A stretch of 64,000 nucleotides of DNA, taken from Pycnopodia helianthoides. Lineage: Eukaryota > Echinodermata > Asteroidea > Forcipulatida > Asteriidae. The notes under the pieces were generated by a model, which did no database searches, was not told where the DNA came from, and saw only the letters and a program-made list of their open reading frames with translations. Position 1 is the stretch's first letter, and every line of letters begins with the position of its first letter. Made by a program: the position numbers and the translations under genes. The stretch lies in the NCBI GenBank assembly GCA_032158295.1, contig CM063243.1, positions 4,782,948 to 4,846,947 of the forward strand, in the 5' to 3' direction. Positions 25,301 through 30,015 of this stretch are shown piece by piece.

Positions 25301-28096
25301 AAGTCACTCAAACTAGTTATTACACAAGTCTACACAGATTTTTTTTTATAAGGGACGCCTTGACAAGTGCATAAGGGGCGTCTGTAGCCTAAAGCAGCAT
25401 CAAGTTTACAATCCAGTTATAAACTCTATGAAACTGAGGATTTCATTTACATCCATCAAGGACAACAATCTTGAATAAAAAAGCAAGTCACTCAAACAGT
25501 TAATACAAAAGTCTACACAGATTTTTTTATAAGGGCGCACTTTCATGACAAGTGCATAAGGGCGTCTGTAGCCTAAAGCAGCTTCAAGTTATACAATCGG
25601 CAGTTAGGTAGCTCTATGAAAATGGGATATCCTCTCTCCTCAAGGGACAAGGCAACTCTTGATGAAAAAAGCAATTCACTCAAACAATTAAATACAAAAG
25701 TCTACAGAGAATTGTTATAAGGGCGCCACTTTCAATGACAAGTGCGTAAGAGGCGTCTGTAGCCTCATGCAGCATCAAGTTTATACAGGGTTGAATCATT
25801 CCTGTTGACTTGACTTCGTTTCAGTGGGGGCAAACGACCCGCAGCTCTCCGGCTCCGGCAAACGCAAGAAGCTGAGCATCGTCGAAGCCTTCAACCAGGA
25901 CGAGGACCCGACGGACCTCGACAAAAAGAAACGGAAAGCTGGTCCCCATCGACTACTCGGAGGAGGAGATGAAGGCCGTCGGTCAGTCTCAGGCCATCGC
26001 CTCGGCCGCCGAGGAGAAGAGGAAGACAATCAAGAATCTGATTGAGAAGATTCCGACGGCAAAGGAGGAGCTTTTCAGATACAAAGTGGACTGGCCAGTC
26101 GTTGATGAGGTGGGTTTAAAAGATCCTTCAGGTCTTCCTCTTGTTTTTTGGGGTGTTTTTTTTTGAAAAATTTGATTAATTTTTTTTAGCTGAAAGAAAC
26201 TATCAGTTGACCTTTTGTTCCCATGCAATTGGCATTATCAACAACCATTCCTACACATTTTTTCACATTTCACATGACGGGAAAATACTGAGTATACAAT
26301 GCTTTACACACTTCGGTGTACAGTATGGGTAAAACCAAATAATATTCTTTATCCCCGATGCAAATTTTAACATCTATTAAATTGTTGATGTATCCGCTGC
26401 TATAAAATCTATAGGATTCAAACTGCCTCTAGCTACCGGGCAATCTGGGCATTCAGGTTGGCGTAGTGGTATCTTGCCTTGCCTTCCACCTCTGGGGACC
26501 CCAGTTCAAATCGCACCAGGGCACTACGTGGGTTGGGTTTTTCATTCCCTGCCTGATTGCGTGGGTTTTCTCTGGGGTTTTCCTCCCACACCTAAAACTT
26601 AAACTTCCTTCATTGTCTTTTCTCCACTGGGTTCTTGGCTAGTATAGTGATTAAGTTCGCTTTCTGGGAGTCCTTGGCTTCACAACCAGAATTAATAAAT
26701 GAAATGAAATGAAAATTTTGGTGGTCTAGTGGTAAGACATCTGCTCTAGACTGGCAAAGGTTGTTGATTCGAATACCTACCAATGATTCAGGAATGTACT
26801 GAGTATACAGTGCTTTACACACATAGGTGTATGGGTAAAACCAAATAATATTTGTTATCCCCAATGCAAATTTAACATCTATGGTTAAAACCAAAATATT
26901 AACATTCATACAAGTTTGACTTCTCTCTTTTCTTCTTCCCTGCAGTCATTAATGGAGAGACGAATCAAACCTTGGATTAACAAGAAGATAGTAGAGTACA
27001 TCGGAGAGGAGGAGGCGACGTTGACAGAATTCATCTGCTCCAAGCTCCTGGCTCACAGCTCAGCGGAGAGCATCCTAAGCGACATCACTATGGTCAGTAC
27101 CGTGAGACTCTTGTGTTTGGCTTTAATATTCTTGTTGTGTTAGACTATTAGCCCTCTTGCTGTCTGACCATTCAATACCATTCACTGTGGTTTTGAATGA
27201 TGGATAAACTATGCCAGCCTGCAATATGATACCATGAGGGAATGCATGTACACAGTACACAGTTAGTTCTGTGCACAGTTGTGCCACCGTACACAACCTT
27301 GGCAGTCGAATGGTTTCAAATGGTTGGTCAACTCACTGGAAAATGTTGCCAAGAGTCACTGACAGTAGGAGGGTTGAGATATAATAAATCATTTCCCAAA
27401 ACACATAATAGAGTCAGAGCATATACACCTTTCCATTGCAATGTCACAGCCTGGAATTTTGCCAACCAAGGTTGGAAAACTATGAGAAGCCATAAATGCA
27501 TAACAAAGATAATCACAGTTTGTAACAATGTTACACAAATATTCAAAAATAGTGTTGAATTTTGTTGGAAACAAAGCAACCAATCACGGGAAGTATTATT
27601 TCTAGTTGAAAGTTTGCAGAAATGTTGAATTTGGTCACAGCATCTGCCAACATGGTTGGTTGTTTTGCTAACATTCAGCCGTCTATGCCAACCAGTGTGG
27701 TTTGTTTTTGGAAAGGTTTATTAGACCTCTTGCATTGGCCGCCTTCGCTGAGTTCACACAATGGATACGTGCACGTCTGTACGAGCCATGCACAACACTC
27801 GCCCAATGATAGGTCTTTTGTTTGACATCAAAGAGGGCGCTGTTTGAGCTTTTATGCTGTTGGACGTCACATGCAAGGGGTCTTTAGAGAACAAGTTGGA
27901 TTTTCCATCAATTACTTGGGCACTGCAAGAAAAACAAGATTTGTGCTAAATATATTTCCCCGTCATGATCTTTAAGTAGTTTTTGTTGTTGTTGGTATCT
28001 TAGGTTCTCGATGAAGAGGCAGAAGTTTTCGTCGTCAAGATGTGGCGATTGCTCATCTACGAAGTGGAGGCCAAGAAGCACGGCTTGGTCAAATGA
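2057..28096 (+). CDS. RBM25: RBM25, RNA-binding protein 25 (19 coding exons, two frame breaks)
   Basis: RBM25 is a nuclear splicing regulator that works with U1 snRNP and SR proteins and affects 5' splice-site choice, including Bcl-x in mammals. That role comes from the family; the sequence shows the architecture. The joined exons give about 830 residues. Residues 1-90 are Met/Pro/Gln/Gly-rich. Residues 91-113 are polyglutamine (14 Q, P, 8 Q). The RRM spans about 131-210, with RNP2 VFVGNI (133-138) and RNP1 QAFGFCEY (171-178). Residues 314-458 are Arg/Glu/Asp-rich repeats. FLEDYDDERDDPKYY ends exon 14. The PWI domain spans about 735-830, with KPWINKK at 759-765, and the protein ends in KHGLVK. 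Every intron is GT-AG and phases agree throughout, except for one net extra base in exon 12 (17447-17450) and one in exon 18 (25938). Read literally, the first break gives a stop at 18705. The start ATG at 2057 opens the Pro-rich N-terminus typical of the family. Confidence 0.95.
2510..2600 (+). mobile_element. MITE fragment (AGGCACTGGACAC family)
   Basis: The block with CTATACTATCAACAGCT and AAGTAAGTTTTTATG matches the terminal third of the full copies near 57.9-58.3 kb and 62.8-63.2 kb. The ends are missing here. Lies in intron 2. Confidence 0.5.
2864..3075 (+). mobile_element. tRNA-derived SINE, family 1 (linker plus head)
   Basis: The head at 2997-3068 has an A box (TAGCTCAGTTGG) and a B-box-like part (GGTCCAAGTC), with complementary ends GGCTAGA and TCTAGTC type. 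It is preceded by the linker (GCATCCCCTTAAGGTGATCC, TTCCCAGGTTGTATCG) seen between heads in the 54-60 kb arrays. Intronic, within RBM25 intron 2. Confidence 0.8.
3215..3267 (+). CDS. RBM25: RBM25 exon 3
   Basis: 53 nt, residues 34-51, GMAMNMQMGLLPQPPISK. Acceptor TTGTAG ends at 3214; donor GTAAGT at 3268. Phase 1 in, phase 0 out. Confidence 0.85.
3538..3931 (+). mobile_element. TTAA-flanked MITE (AGGAACATTACAG ends)
   Basis: TTAA at 3538-3541 and 3928-3931 bound a 386 bp element. Its ends AGGAACATTACAGAATT and AATTCTGTAATGTTCCT are inverted copies. No coding capacity. TTAA target sites are characteristic of piggyBac-type transposition, but the ends differ from canonical CCC ends, so the superfamily is inferred. 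Confidence 0.75.
4102..4167 (+). CDS. RBM25: RBM25 exon 4
   Basis: 66 nt, residues 52-73, Met/Pro-rich (MQMHPGMRPNMQRPPMAG). Acceptor AAAGCAG ends at 4101; donor GTAGGT at 4168. Phase 0 at both ends, so it could be skipped in frame. Confidence 0.85.
4365..4660. repeat. Degenerate interspersed repeat (GGCCTTGGTGCCC words)
   Basis: Words such as GGCCTCGGTGCCCCTT, GTGCCCTTTGCA and TTCTAGGCCTGAAAG also occur, in inverted order, at 15332-15645 and repeatedly at 18880-19450. It looks like an old copy of the MITE whose clear terminal repeats are at 15332-15645. Confidence 0.5.
4865..4988. mobile_element. Short MITE, AGACCCCTTGC ends
   Basis: Inverted ends TAGACTCCTTGC and GCAAGGGGGTCTA enclose about 120 bp. 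Relatives sit at 27723-27883 and 29568-29706. Flanking TA is compatible with a TA target duplication, but it could be part of the element. Confidence 0.65.
5298..5616 (-). mobile_element. tRNA-derived SINE, family 2 (minus)
   Basis: On the minus strand it begins GTCGTGGCCGAGCGGTTAAG, a class II (Leu/Ser-like) tRNA head. The GGTCGAGTC-type B box and the body words GTCCTTCGGATGGGACAT and CACTTGTGTTCTTGGGCAAG are shared with copies at 8.7, 19.7, 20.8, 21.2, 55.6 and 59.1 kb. Confidence 0.75.
5907..5957 (+). CDS. RBM25: RBM25 exon 5
   Basis: 51 nt, residues 74-90, GFMQPVPHQGFNPKDMT. Acceptor TTCACAG ends at 5906; donor GTGAGT at 5958. Phase 0 at both ends. Confidence 0.85.
6255..6450 (+). mobile_element. 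MITE with GGGCCCAATTTC ends
   Basis: About 196 bp. Starts AGCCCAATTTAATTGAGCTG and ends TCCATGAAATTGGGCCC, which are long inverted ends. It has the GCTTAAGCA and CTGGTAACC internal words of the family. A more degenerate, interrupted relative may lie at 6608-6996. Confidence 0.75.
7304..7489 (+). CDS. RBM25: RBM25 exon 6: polyglutamine and start of RRM
   Basis: 186 nt, residues 91-152. It opens directly with CAA/CAG codons: 14 Q, one P, 8 Q. An acidic linker follows, then TTVFVGNISDRAPDALIRG, the first strand (RNP2) and helix 1 of the RRM. Acceptor CCAAACAG ends at 7303; donor GTGAGT at 7490. The CAG ladder begins at the splice site, so every CAG is a potential in-frame acceptor. Confidence 0.92.
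7806..7955 (+). CDS. RBM25: RBM25 exon 7: RRM core with RNP1
   Basis: 150 nt, residues 153-202. Contains SWKRVQGASGKLQAFGFCEY, nearly identical to vertebrate RBM25; RNP1 is residues 171-178. Then LRAIRLLHDLELGDKKLL (helix 2 and beta 4). Acceptor TTCTTCAG ends at 7805; donor GTGAGT at 7956. Confidence 0.95.
8440..8499 (+). CDS. RBM25: RBM25 exon 8: end of RRM
   Basis: 60 nt, residues 203-222, VKVDAKTRVLLDEYLADKGQ, matching the VKVDAKT end of the RRM in the family. Acceptor TTCTCAG ends at 8439; donor GTAATT at 8500. Confidence 0.92.
8606..8960. mobile_element. Truncated SINEs: family 1 (minus) beside family 2 (plus)
   Basis: 8606-8639 is a minus-strand fragment of the family 1 head (CTACCAACTGAGCTATCTAG). 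From about 8700, CTTCGGATGAGATG through AGAACCCAGTGCACTTATCG to the CACCTTTTAAGCC and GTGATAGAGTGCT words is a 5'-truncated plus-strand family 2 body. Both lie in RBM25 intron 8. Confidence 0.6.
8961..9270 (+). mobile_element. Possible further SINE-like repeat
   Basis: A B-box-like GGTTCGATTCC sits at 9019-9029 after a GGCTTGTGTGTACAGTCC stretch, and the segment abuts the family 2 fragment. Only one clear copy is in the window, so the assignment is tentative. Confidence 0.3.
9646..9751 (+). CDS. RBM25: RBM25 exon 9
   Basis: 106 nt, acidic linker STEDLDDETQGEDSN then IDRLINDYKHALTKPQ, corresponding to the LDEETKRRDQ and IEVLIREY region of vertebrate RBM25. The acceptor is TGAAG ending at 9645; the AG two bases later would give an immediate stop. 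Donor GTATGC at 9752; ends in phase 1. Confidence 0.88.
10274..10353 (+). CDS. RBM25: RBM25 exon 10
   Basis: 80 nt, residues 258-284. DDTSQSQQQQRRDTESRDP followed by a Lys-rich end (KEPKKTKK), probably nuclear-localising. Acceptor TTTCAG ends at 10273; donor GTACGG at 10354. Confidence 0.85.
10379..10566 (+). mobile_element. MITE with GGGCCCAATTTC ends (copy in intron 10)
   Basis: Begins TCCAATTTCATAGAGCTGC and ends TTTGAAATTGGACTG, with the family's GCTTAAAATTTTCTGC and GGTAACTTTATTCTG centre. The CC/GG ends have drifted. Confidence 0.75.
10567..10613 (+). pseudogene. Decayed partial copy of RBM25 exon 11
   Basis: AATAACATTTACGAAGACAA and then CATCACATCATTAGCTGCG match exon 11 (AATAACATTGAGGAAGACAA, CGTCACATCATCAGCCGCG, 11108-11154) at most positions. 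It lacks splice borders and is squeezed exactly between two MITE copies. Probably a relic exon duplication or captured fragment; not translated. Confidence 0.75.
10616..10803 (+). mobile_element. MITE with GGGCCCAATTTC ends (second copy in intron 10)
   Basis: TCCAACTTCATAAAGCTGCC to CTGTCAAATTGGGCT, with the same internal words as the neighbouring copy at 10379-10566. Confidence 0.7.
10813..10996. repeat. 30 bp minisatellite, six near-identical units
   Basis: Six tandem copies of a 30 bp unit containing CAGCTAGACCAATCGAACTC and AAGTTTAAAG, essentially without mutations. Because 30 is divisible by three, the minus strand is open through a ten-residue repeat (DWSSCFKLEF), which is a by-product of the array. 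Starts right after the MITE at 10616-10803. Confidence 0.95.
11092..11178 (+). CDS. RBM25: RBM25 exon 11
   Basis: 87 nt, residues 285-313, ENIQDLNNIEEDKRHIISRE then IDRFRDTYK, matching the MEEDKRDLISREISKFRDTHK block of vertebrates. Strong pyrimidine tract and TTGTAG ending at 11091; donor GTAGGT at 11179. Confidence 0.95.
11731..11960 (+). mobile_element. piggyBac-like MITE (TTAA target, CCC ends), copy 1
   Basis: TTAA at 11731-11734 and 11957-11960 flank a 222 bp element with ends CCCTCCTACTGTC and GACAGCAAGAGGG. TTAA plus CCC termini match the piggyBac signature. No transposase remains. Confidence 0.8.
12524..13245. mobile_element. Long-inverted-repeat MITE carrying a nested element
   Basis: The left arm from AAAGAGGGGCTCCAAGGT and the right arm ending ACCTTGAAGCCCCTCTTT are inverted copies for about 80 bp, including GCACTCATTTTCC and AGAGTCCTTATGAAA. 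The piggyBac-like MITE at 12796-13025 sits inside it. Confidence 0.75.
12796..13025 (+). mobile_element. piggyBac-like MITE, copy 2 (nested)
   Basis: TTAA at 12796-12799 and 13022-13025. The body is nearly identical to 11731-11960 (GTGACTCTTGGCAACATTTT, GTACGGTGGCACAACTGTGC). The left end is mutated to CGCACCTACTCTC. Confidence 0.8.
13672..14109 (-). other. Unassigned minus-strand ORF of 145 codons in intron 11
   Basis: One of the longest open frames in the window, ATG to stop, opening MKALYQMFSQFEEKLRERYY. It is antisense within the 6.1 kb intron 11. Composition looks protein-like and CpG is locally raised, but I recognise no domain, promoter or splice signal. It may be chance or part of an old insertion. 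Confidence 0.15.
14110..15331. other. Intron 11 interior, nothing firm
   Basis: Includes a short run of the repeated word TTGGCCCAATTA at 14955-15025 (four copies of about 20 bp spacing). No gene, transposon end or functional RNA recognised. Confidence 0.35.
15332..15645. mobile_element. MITE with CAGGCCTGGAAT ends
   Basis: TCAGGCCTGGAATGTCAATT at the left and TTAATTCCAGGCCTGA at the right are inverted copies, about 310 bp apart. Internal words (GGCAAGGAAATTTTCATTTT, GGCAACAGAGGCCATGGCCC) recur in inverse at 4.4-4.66 kb and in pieces at 18.9-19.45 kb. Confidence 0.65.
15646..17317. other. RBM25: Intron 11, 3' part, nothing recognised
   Basis: Non-coding. A few short palindromes (for example GGCCCGATCGATGGGCC near 16050) and A/T runs, ending in the exon 12 acceptor GTTTCTCCAG. 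Confidence 0.35.
17318..17545 (+). CDS. RBM25: RBM25 exon 12: Arg/Glu/Asp-rich, with a frame break
   Basis: 228 nt. Reads AAEDREKERLAKEQRQKDRE and on through D/K/R and E/R dipeptides up to about 17446. There the frame must move by one base: 17447-17450 (AGGC) holds one base too many, or four. From 17451 the sensible frame is DKERERERERRDRDRRDALK, ending in phase 2, which is what exon 13 needs. Without correction the frame runs into a stop at 18705. Acceptor CTCCAG ends at 17317; donor GTAAGA at 17546. Confidence 0.88.
17663..18170. other. RBM25: Intron 12 with G-rich repeat remnant
   Basis: CAGTGACGTAACAAGG followed by G- and C-runs at 17667-17730 resembles the end of the CAGCGGCGTAGCCAGG type elements at 56.6 and 61.7 kb; no matching second end found. 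A short CA run is at 17779-17791. Confidence 0.35.
18340..18480 (+). mobile_element. tRNA-derived SINE, family 1
   Basis: Leader (CTGAACAAAGATATTTGAC, AGGAGACCACCAACATT), head at 18393-18464 with A box TAGCTCAGTTGG and B box GGTTCAAATCC, tail TTTTTCTTTGTTCACC. Ends about 90 bp before exon 13. Confidence 0.8.
18570..18777 (+). CDS. RBM25: RBM25 exon 13: RE/RD repeats
   Basis: 208 nt. The first base completes an Arg codon split with exon 12; then RQERERERERE-type repeats, an RGRSRDRESRGDRDREHDRD block, and FDEEEEFERRKLERKLREKE, which matches the YERRKLERKLREKEAAYQ block of vertebrates. Acceptor TTATCCAG ends at 18569; donor GTCAGT at 18778. Confidence 0.93.
18870..19450. repeat. Degenerate repeat with many GGCCNTNGTGCCC words
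   Basis: At least eight scattered copies of GGCC-TTGGTGCCC or its variants, and ATTCCAGGCCT at the end (19443-19453), the terminal word of the MITE at 15332-15645. A palindrome-rich AGAGGGCGCTCT lies at 19196-19207. Probably an eroded, internally expanded member of that family. Confidence 0.5.
19727..20225 (+). mobile_element. tRNA-derived SINE, family 2, split by a MITE
   Basis: The head GTGTCGTGGCCGAGCTGCCA starts at about 19727 and stops at CCAAGCTC. After the insert at 19771-19963 the SINE resumes with GTGTTTCTGATCA, and continues through CCTTCGGATGGGACGTAAAG to the CACCTTGTAAACCATTATA end. Confidence 0.85.
19771..19963 (+). mobile_element. MITE with GGGCCCAATTTC ends, nested in a SINE
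   Basis: 193 bp with perfect 12 bp terminal inverted repeats (GGGCCCAATTTC and GAAATTGGGCCC), extended imperfectly inwards. Inserted into the anticodon-arm region of the family 2 SINE. Confidence 0.9.
20290..20510 (+). mobile_element. tRNA-derived SINE, family 1, damaged head
   Basis: Linker (TTCTGACCGGCACCCC, TAGGGCAACTGCCAACATG), shortened head at 20378-20441 with an intact B box (GGTTCAAATCC), tail CCCAGTCACCCTCCCTTGTG. The A box has lost bases. Confidence 0.7.
20557..20720 (+). CDS. RBM25: RBM25 exon 14
   Basis: 164 nt. RLKAREARERKRSREYEKLR and later REFLEDYDDERDDPKYY, the most conserved stretch between the RE region and the PWI. Acceptor CAACAG ends at 20556; donor GTAAGC at 20721; ends in phase 2. 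Confidence 0.94.
20785..21133 (-). mobile_element. tRNA-derived SINE, family 2 (minus)
   Basis: On the minus strand: GTCGTGGCCGAGCGGATAAA head, TTCGAATCCCGGTCGTGACA, a body, and the end AGCGCTATATAAAAACCGAA. Full-length looking. Faces another copy at 21150-21480. Confidence 0.8.
21150..21480 (+). mobile_element. tRNA-derived SINE, family 2 (plus)
   Basis: GTGTTGTGGCCGTGCGGTCT head, GGTTCGATTCCCGGTCATGA B-box region, CTTGAGCAAGGCACTAAACC body, end near TTGTAAAGCGCCTTTATCC. Forms an inverted pair with the copy at 20785-21133 inside intron 14. Confidence 0.7.
21631..21781 (+). CDS. RBM25: RBM25 exon 15
   Basis: 151 nt. GSALERRRKEREKEIDGDNR, then REELEEIKRKLLEEGHDNVE, matching GSALQKRLRDREKEMEADER and ELEEIRQRLLAEGHPD in vertebrates. 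Acceptor CTTTCAG ends at 21630; donor GTAATG at 21782. Phase 2 in, phase 0 out. Confidence 0.94.
22096..22775. repeat. Minisatellite with unit sizes near 36, 41 and 46 bp
   Basis: About 16 tandem units of CTCTAAATCACACATTA plus a variable core plus GGTAAAACCAAATTACAT. Units differ by a 5 bp ATTAC insertion or a shortened GTGTGAAACC core. Lies in intron 15. Confidence 0.92.
22776..23239. other. RBM25: Intron 15, 3' part, nothing recognised
   Basis: Single-copy-looking DNA between the minisatellite and exon 16. No repeat or gene seen. Confidence 0.35.
23240..23368 (+). CDS. RBM25: RBM25 exon 16
   Basis: 129 nt, residues 564-606. LEQEREKHRLPQLALIPIKE then DKPKLEPTMKPLDGLEDAIP: the low-complexity linker before the PWI. 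Acceptor GATTAG ends at 23239; donor GTAAGT at 23369. Weakly conserved, but phases fit on both sides. Confidence 0.8.
24054..24338 (+). other. Unassigned 94-codon ORF in intron 16
   Basis: ATG to stop, opening MTTPPKKNRPSGRQPPTSQG and with a mixed, protein-like composition later (VKRLF/W-type residues). Same strand as RBM25 but not joined to it by usable splice sites. I recognise no domain; possibly the remnant of an inserted sequence. Confidence 0.15.
24556..24706 (+). CDS. RBM25: RBM25 exon 17
   Basis: 151 nt. Ser/Pro-rich RTPESSSDGSPAPLSMNSAD, then HKPRISFGGLKLG, the counterpart of the HRPKIGLSLKLG motif. Acceptor TTCAG ends at 24555; donor GTCAGT at 24707; ends in phase 1. Confidence 0.9.
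25230..25790. repeat. Three tandem copies of a unit of about 190 bp
   Basis: GGCGTCTGTAGCCTAAAGCA and its variants recur at about 25378, 25563 and 25756 (spacing 185 and 193). Each is preceded by AAAGCAAGTCACTCAAAC and CTACACAGATTTTTTTATAA. The array ends some 35 bp before the exon 18 acceptor. Confidence 0.85.
25825..26109 (+). CDS. RBM25: RBM25 exon 18, with a second frame break
   Basis: 285 nt. It starts VGANDPQLSGSGKRKKLSIV and reaches DLDKKKRK in the incoming frame. One extra base (G at 25938 in CGGAAAGCTGG) then shifts the frame; the family continuation LVPIDYSEEEMKAVGQSQAI and KRKTIKNLIEKIPTAKEELF is one base over. The exon then ends in phase 0, as exon 19 requires. Read literally it stops at TGA in 26045-26050. 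Acceptor TTTCAG ends at 25824; donor GTGGGT at 26110. Confidence 0.9.
26455..26790 (+). mobile_element. Two tRNA-like repeat fragments
   Basis: 26457-26530 (TTGGCGTAGTGGTATC to CCAGTTCAAATCGCACC) and 26717-26785 (GGTGGTCTAGTGGTAAGAC to TTGATTCGAATACC) each have an A-box-like and a B-box-like part at tRNA spacing. Their bodies differ from families 1 and 2. Judged SINE-like, not working tRNAs. Confidence 0.35.
26946..27092 (+). CDS. RBM25: RBM25 exon 19: PWI domain
   Basis: 147 nt, residues 752-800. SLMERRIKPWINKKIVEYIG and EEEATLTEFICSKLLAHSSA, the PWI core (P-W-I at 760-762), nearly identical to vertebrate RBM25. In the family the PWI binds nucleic acid. Acceptor CCTGCAG ends at 26945; donor GTCAGT at 27093. 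Confidence 0.97.
27147..27377 (-). mobile_element. piggyBac-like MITE, copy 3 (minus)
   Basis: Inverted relative of 11731-11960: CCCTCTTGCTGTCTGACC at the left, GTCACTGACAGTAGGAGGG at the right. The flanking TTAA has decayed to TTAG and TTGA. Confidence 0.8.
27723..27883. mobile_element. Short MITE, AGACCCCTTGC ends
   Basis: AGACCTCTTGCATTGG at the left and CATGCAAGGGGTCT at the right are inverted copies; about 160 bp. Lies in the last RBM25 intron. Relatives at 4865-4988 and 29568-29706. Confidence 0.7.
28004..28096 (+). CDS. RBM25: RBM25 last exon, stop codon
   Basis: VLDEEAEVFVVKMWRLLIYE then VEAKKHGLVK and TGA at 28094-28096; completes the PWI. The family ends in the same way (KKIGLVK). 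Acceptor ATCTTAG ends at 28003. Confidence 0.97.
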   Translation, partial: VLDEEAEVFVVKMWRLLIYEVEAKKHGLVK

Positions 28097-28745
28097 CAAT
28101 CAACCAGCTCCGACTAATAGTAGCTATACAATCAAAACCGGAACGAAAAACGGCCGACCGGTGAAGTCGGAGATATCAACTGTAACATGTGGTCACAATA
28201 TGTACGATTCACTGCCGTGGATCAGTTGCAGTTGACATGCGGCCACATTATGGAGGTGACCGCCTCGGACCGTAACATATTGAGAGTTTGTTGTACATTT
28301 GATACAAATACACAATGAATTTGAGGCTGGTCACTTTGTGGAGGTGACCTGTTTATGCCGGTTACCACGGTGGCAGGTTGGACTGAATCTTCATCTGGGA
28401 TACAGTCCGCAAGCATCATCTTGAACTTTTAGATAAACCATATATATAAAATAATTCGCCCTGGAGACAGTGAAGGATATCTGCACACTGGCCAGCAAGG
28501 GTTGAAACTTTTAGAGCACATTTTTGTCCGAACCCGTTGCACAAAATAAGTCGTCTGATTCATTGGAAAAATATTGGTGACAAATCAATCATGGTTTTTT
28601 AAGTCGTAGCCTAGAAGATCTTTTAACAGCCAAAGATTGACAAGTAAAAGTATTCAAACCCGATACTCTGAAGACCCCCCCCCCCCCACACCCCCACACC
28701 CCCATGAGCAGGGCTTGAATTTAGGGGGGAAAATCCACAAGACTG

Positions 28746-29134
28746 CAGGGCTTGAAGTTTAACATTTTTTGCTGGACCAGAATTTATTTTACAAGACCAA
28801 AATCTGATGAAAAAGAACCATGTACACAGTTTAACATTTATATGTAAACTGTTTTTATTTGAACAAGCACTAAAGAGAAGATTTATCCCATTTGGTGTGC
28901 TCTGATTTGGTATCATTTTGTGTGCTTCCATAAAGTATGCTTCGATACTCAACACAACTGGAAGATGTTTACTAGACTCAAAGTCAACATTTGAACTTCA
29001 TTTTTTTGCTTTATTACACAGATGTCCTTTTTAGTCCACTGACAAACGAAATCACACCATTCTTGTCCGGTCCTGAGTTTACTGGCCCGATGCTAGGATC
29101 ACTGGCCTCGGCCGTCGGTTAATTTCCAGCCCTG
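28746..29134. mobile_element. hAT-like MITE, CAGGGCTTGAA ends
   Basis: CAGGGCTTGAAGTTTAAC at the left and GTTAATTTCCAGCCCTG at the right are inverted, with CAGGG/CCCTG termini typical of hAT. The 8 bp on either side do not match, so no target duplication is claimed. Confidence 0.65.
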
Positions 29135-29567
29135 CATGAGGCCCCCTACGACATTGAAACATTTTTGTCACTCTCCTGGGCTTTTTCACGCTTTCGTTTT
29201 TAGTGAAGGTCTGCTTATAAATTGTGGAAGAGAAACACAAAATCCCTCATGAGCTTCATGAGTGAGTAAAGTCAATCCGTAATGGCAAAAAAAGAGAATT
29301 TTCTTGTAAATAGTAAAAAACTGGAAACAATACCTGTGCATTGTTTGGTCCATCCAGAGTATTCCACAAAATATCTTGCAGGCGTGCAGCTTCTCAGCTG
29401 TTTAGCTGATTTCCTCTTTCTTTTATTGAGTTCAGTGCCATGGAAAATTGAAAAAACCACAATACAAAGTTTTTTATGCCAGACAATTTCCTCTTTTCAG
29501 TAAATTTGGAAGTGGCATGTCGGATCTTGAAACAGGTGTTTGCATGTGAGAGGTGAAACGTTCCAAA

Positions 29568-29706
29568 AGACCCCTTGCATATGATGTGTCGAGAACCCAA
29601 AACAGTGCCCTCGCTGAGGTCAATGAAGACCTATCATTGGTTGAGAGTTGTGCGTACATGTTTTCCATTTTTTGACCTCGGTGATGGTGGCCAATGCAAG
29701 GGGTCT
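29568..29706. mobile_element. Short MITE, AGACCCCTTGC ends
   Basis: AGACCCCTTGCATATG and GCAAGGGGTCT are inverted ends, 139 bp overall. Internal GCCCTCGCTGAGGTCA and TTTGACCTCGGTGATGG also pair. Best-preserved of the three copies in the window. Confidence 0.75.
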
Positions 29707-29749
29707 ACGTGCATGCCTAAGTGTGCACGCTTCAGTAATTATGTAAAAA

Positions 29750-30015
29750 CATATGTGATGCGATCAAGCTAAAGGAGTTGTTTGTCGGTAAATGCATCAT
29801 TGAATAACAGACCAAAATAGGTCGACAGGGGTCTACATTTCTATACATCTCTTGGTTTTTCGACTTCCATAACTTTTGAATCAAAGGTGGTATCAACACA
29901 GGGTTTTCATATCCTTAAAGCTGAGATTGTACTTCTTTCAAATAGATTAAAAAATAAAATAAAAAATTGACAAGGGTCGACAAAAGACTCATTTAGCTTG
30001 ATCGCATCACATATG
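29750..30015. mobile_element. Foldback element with perfect 24 bp arms
   Basis: CATATGTGATGCGATCAAGC continuing to TAAA at 29750-29773 is exactly inverted at 29992-30015, and the match continues imperfectly inwards for about 18 bp. 266 bp in total, no coding capacity. Confidence 0.8.

Noticed and set aside
17440..25940. Programmed +1 ribosomal frameshifting in RBM25
   Set aside because: The two sites share no slippery motif or stop-codon context, and the family does not use recoding; sequence error is the simpler reading.
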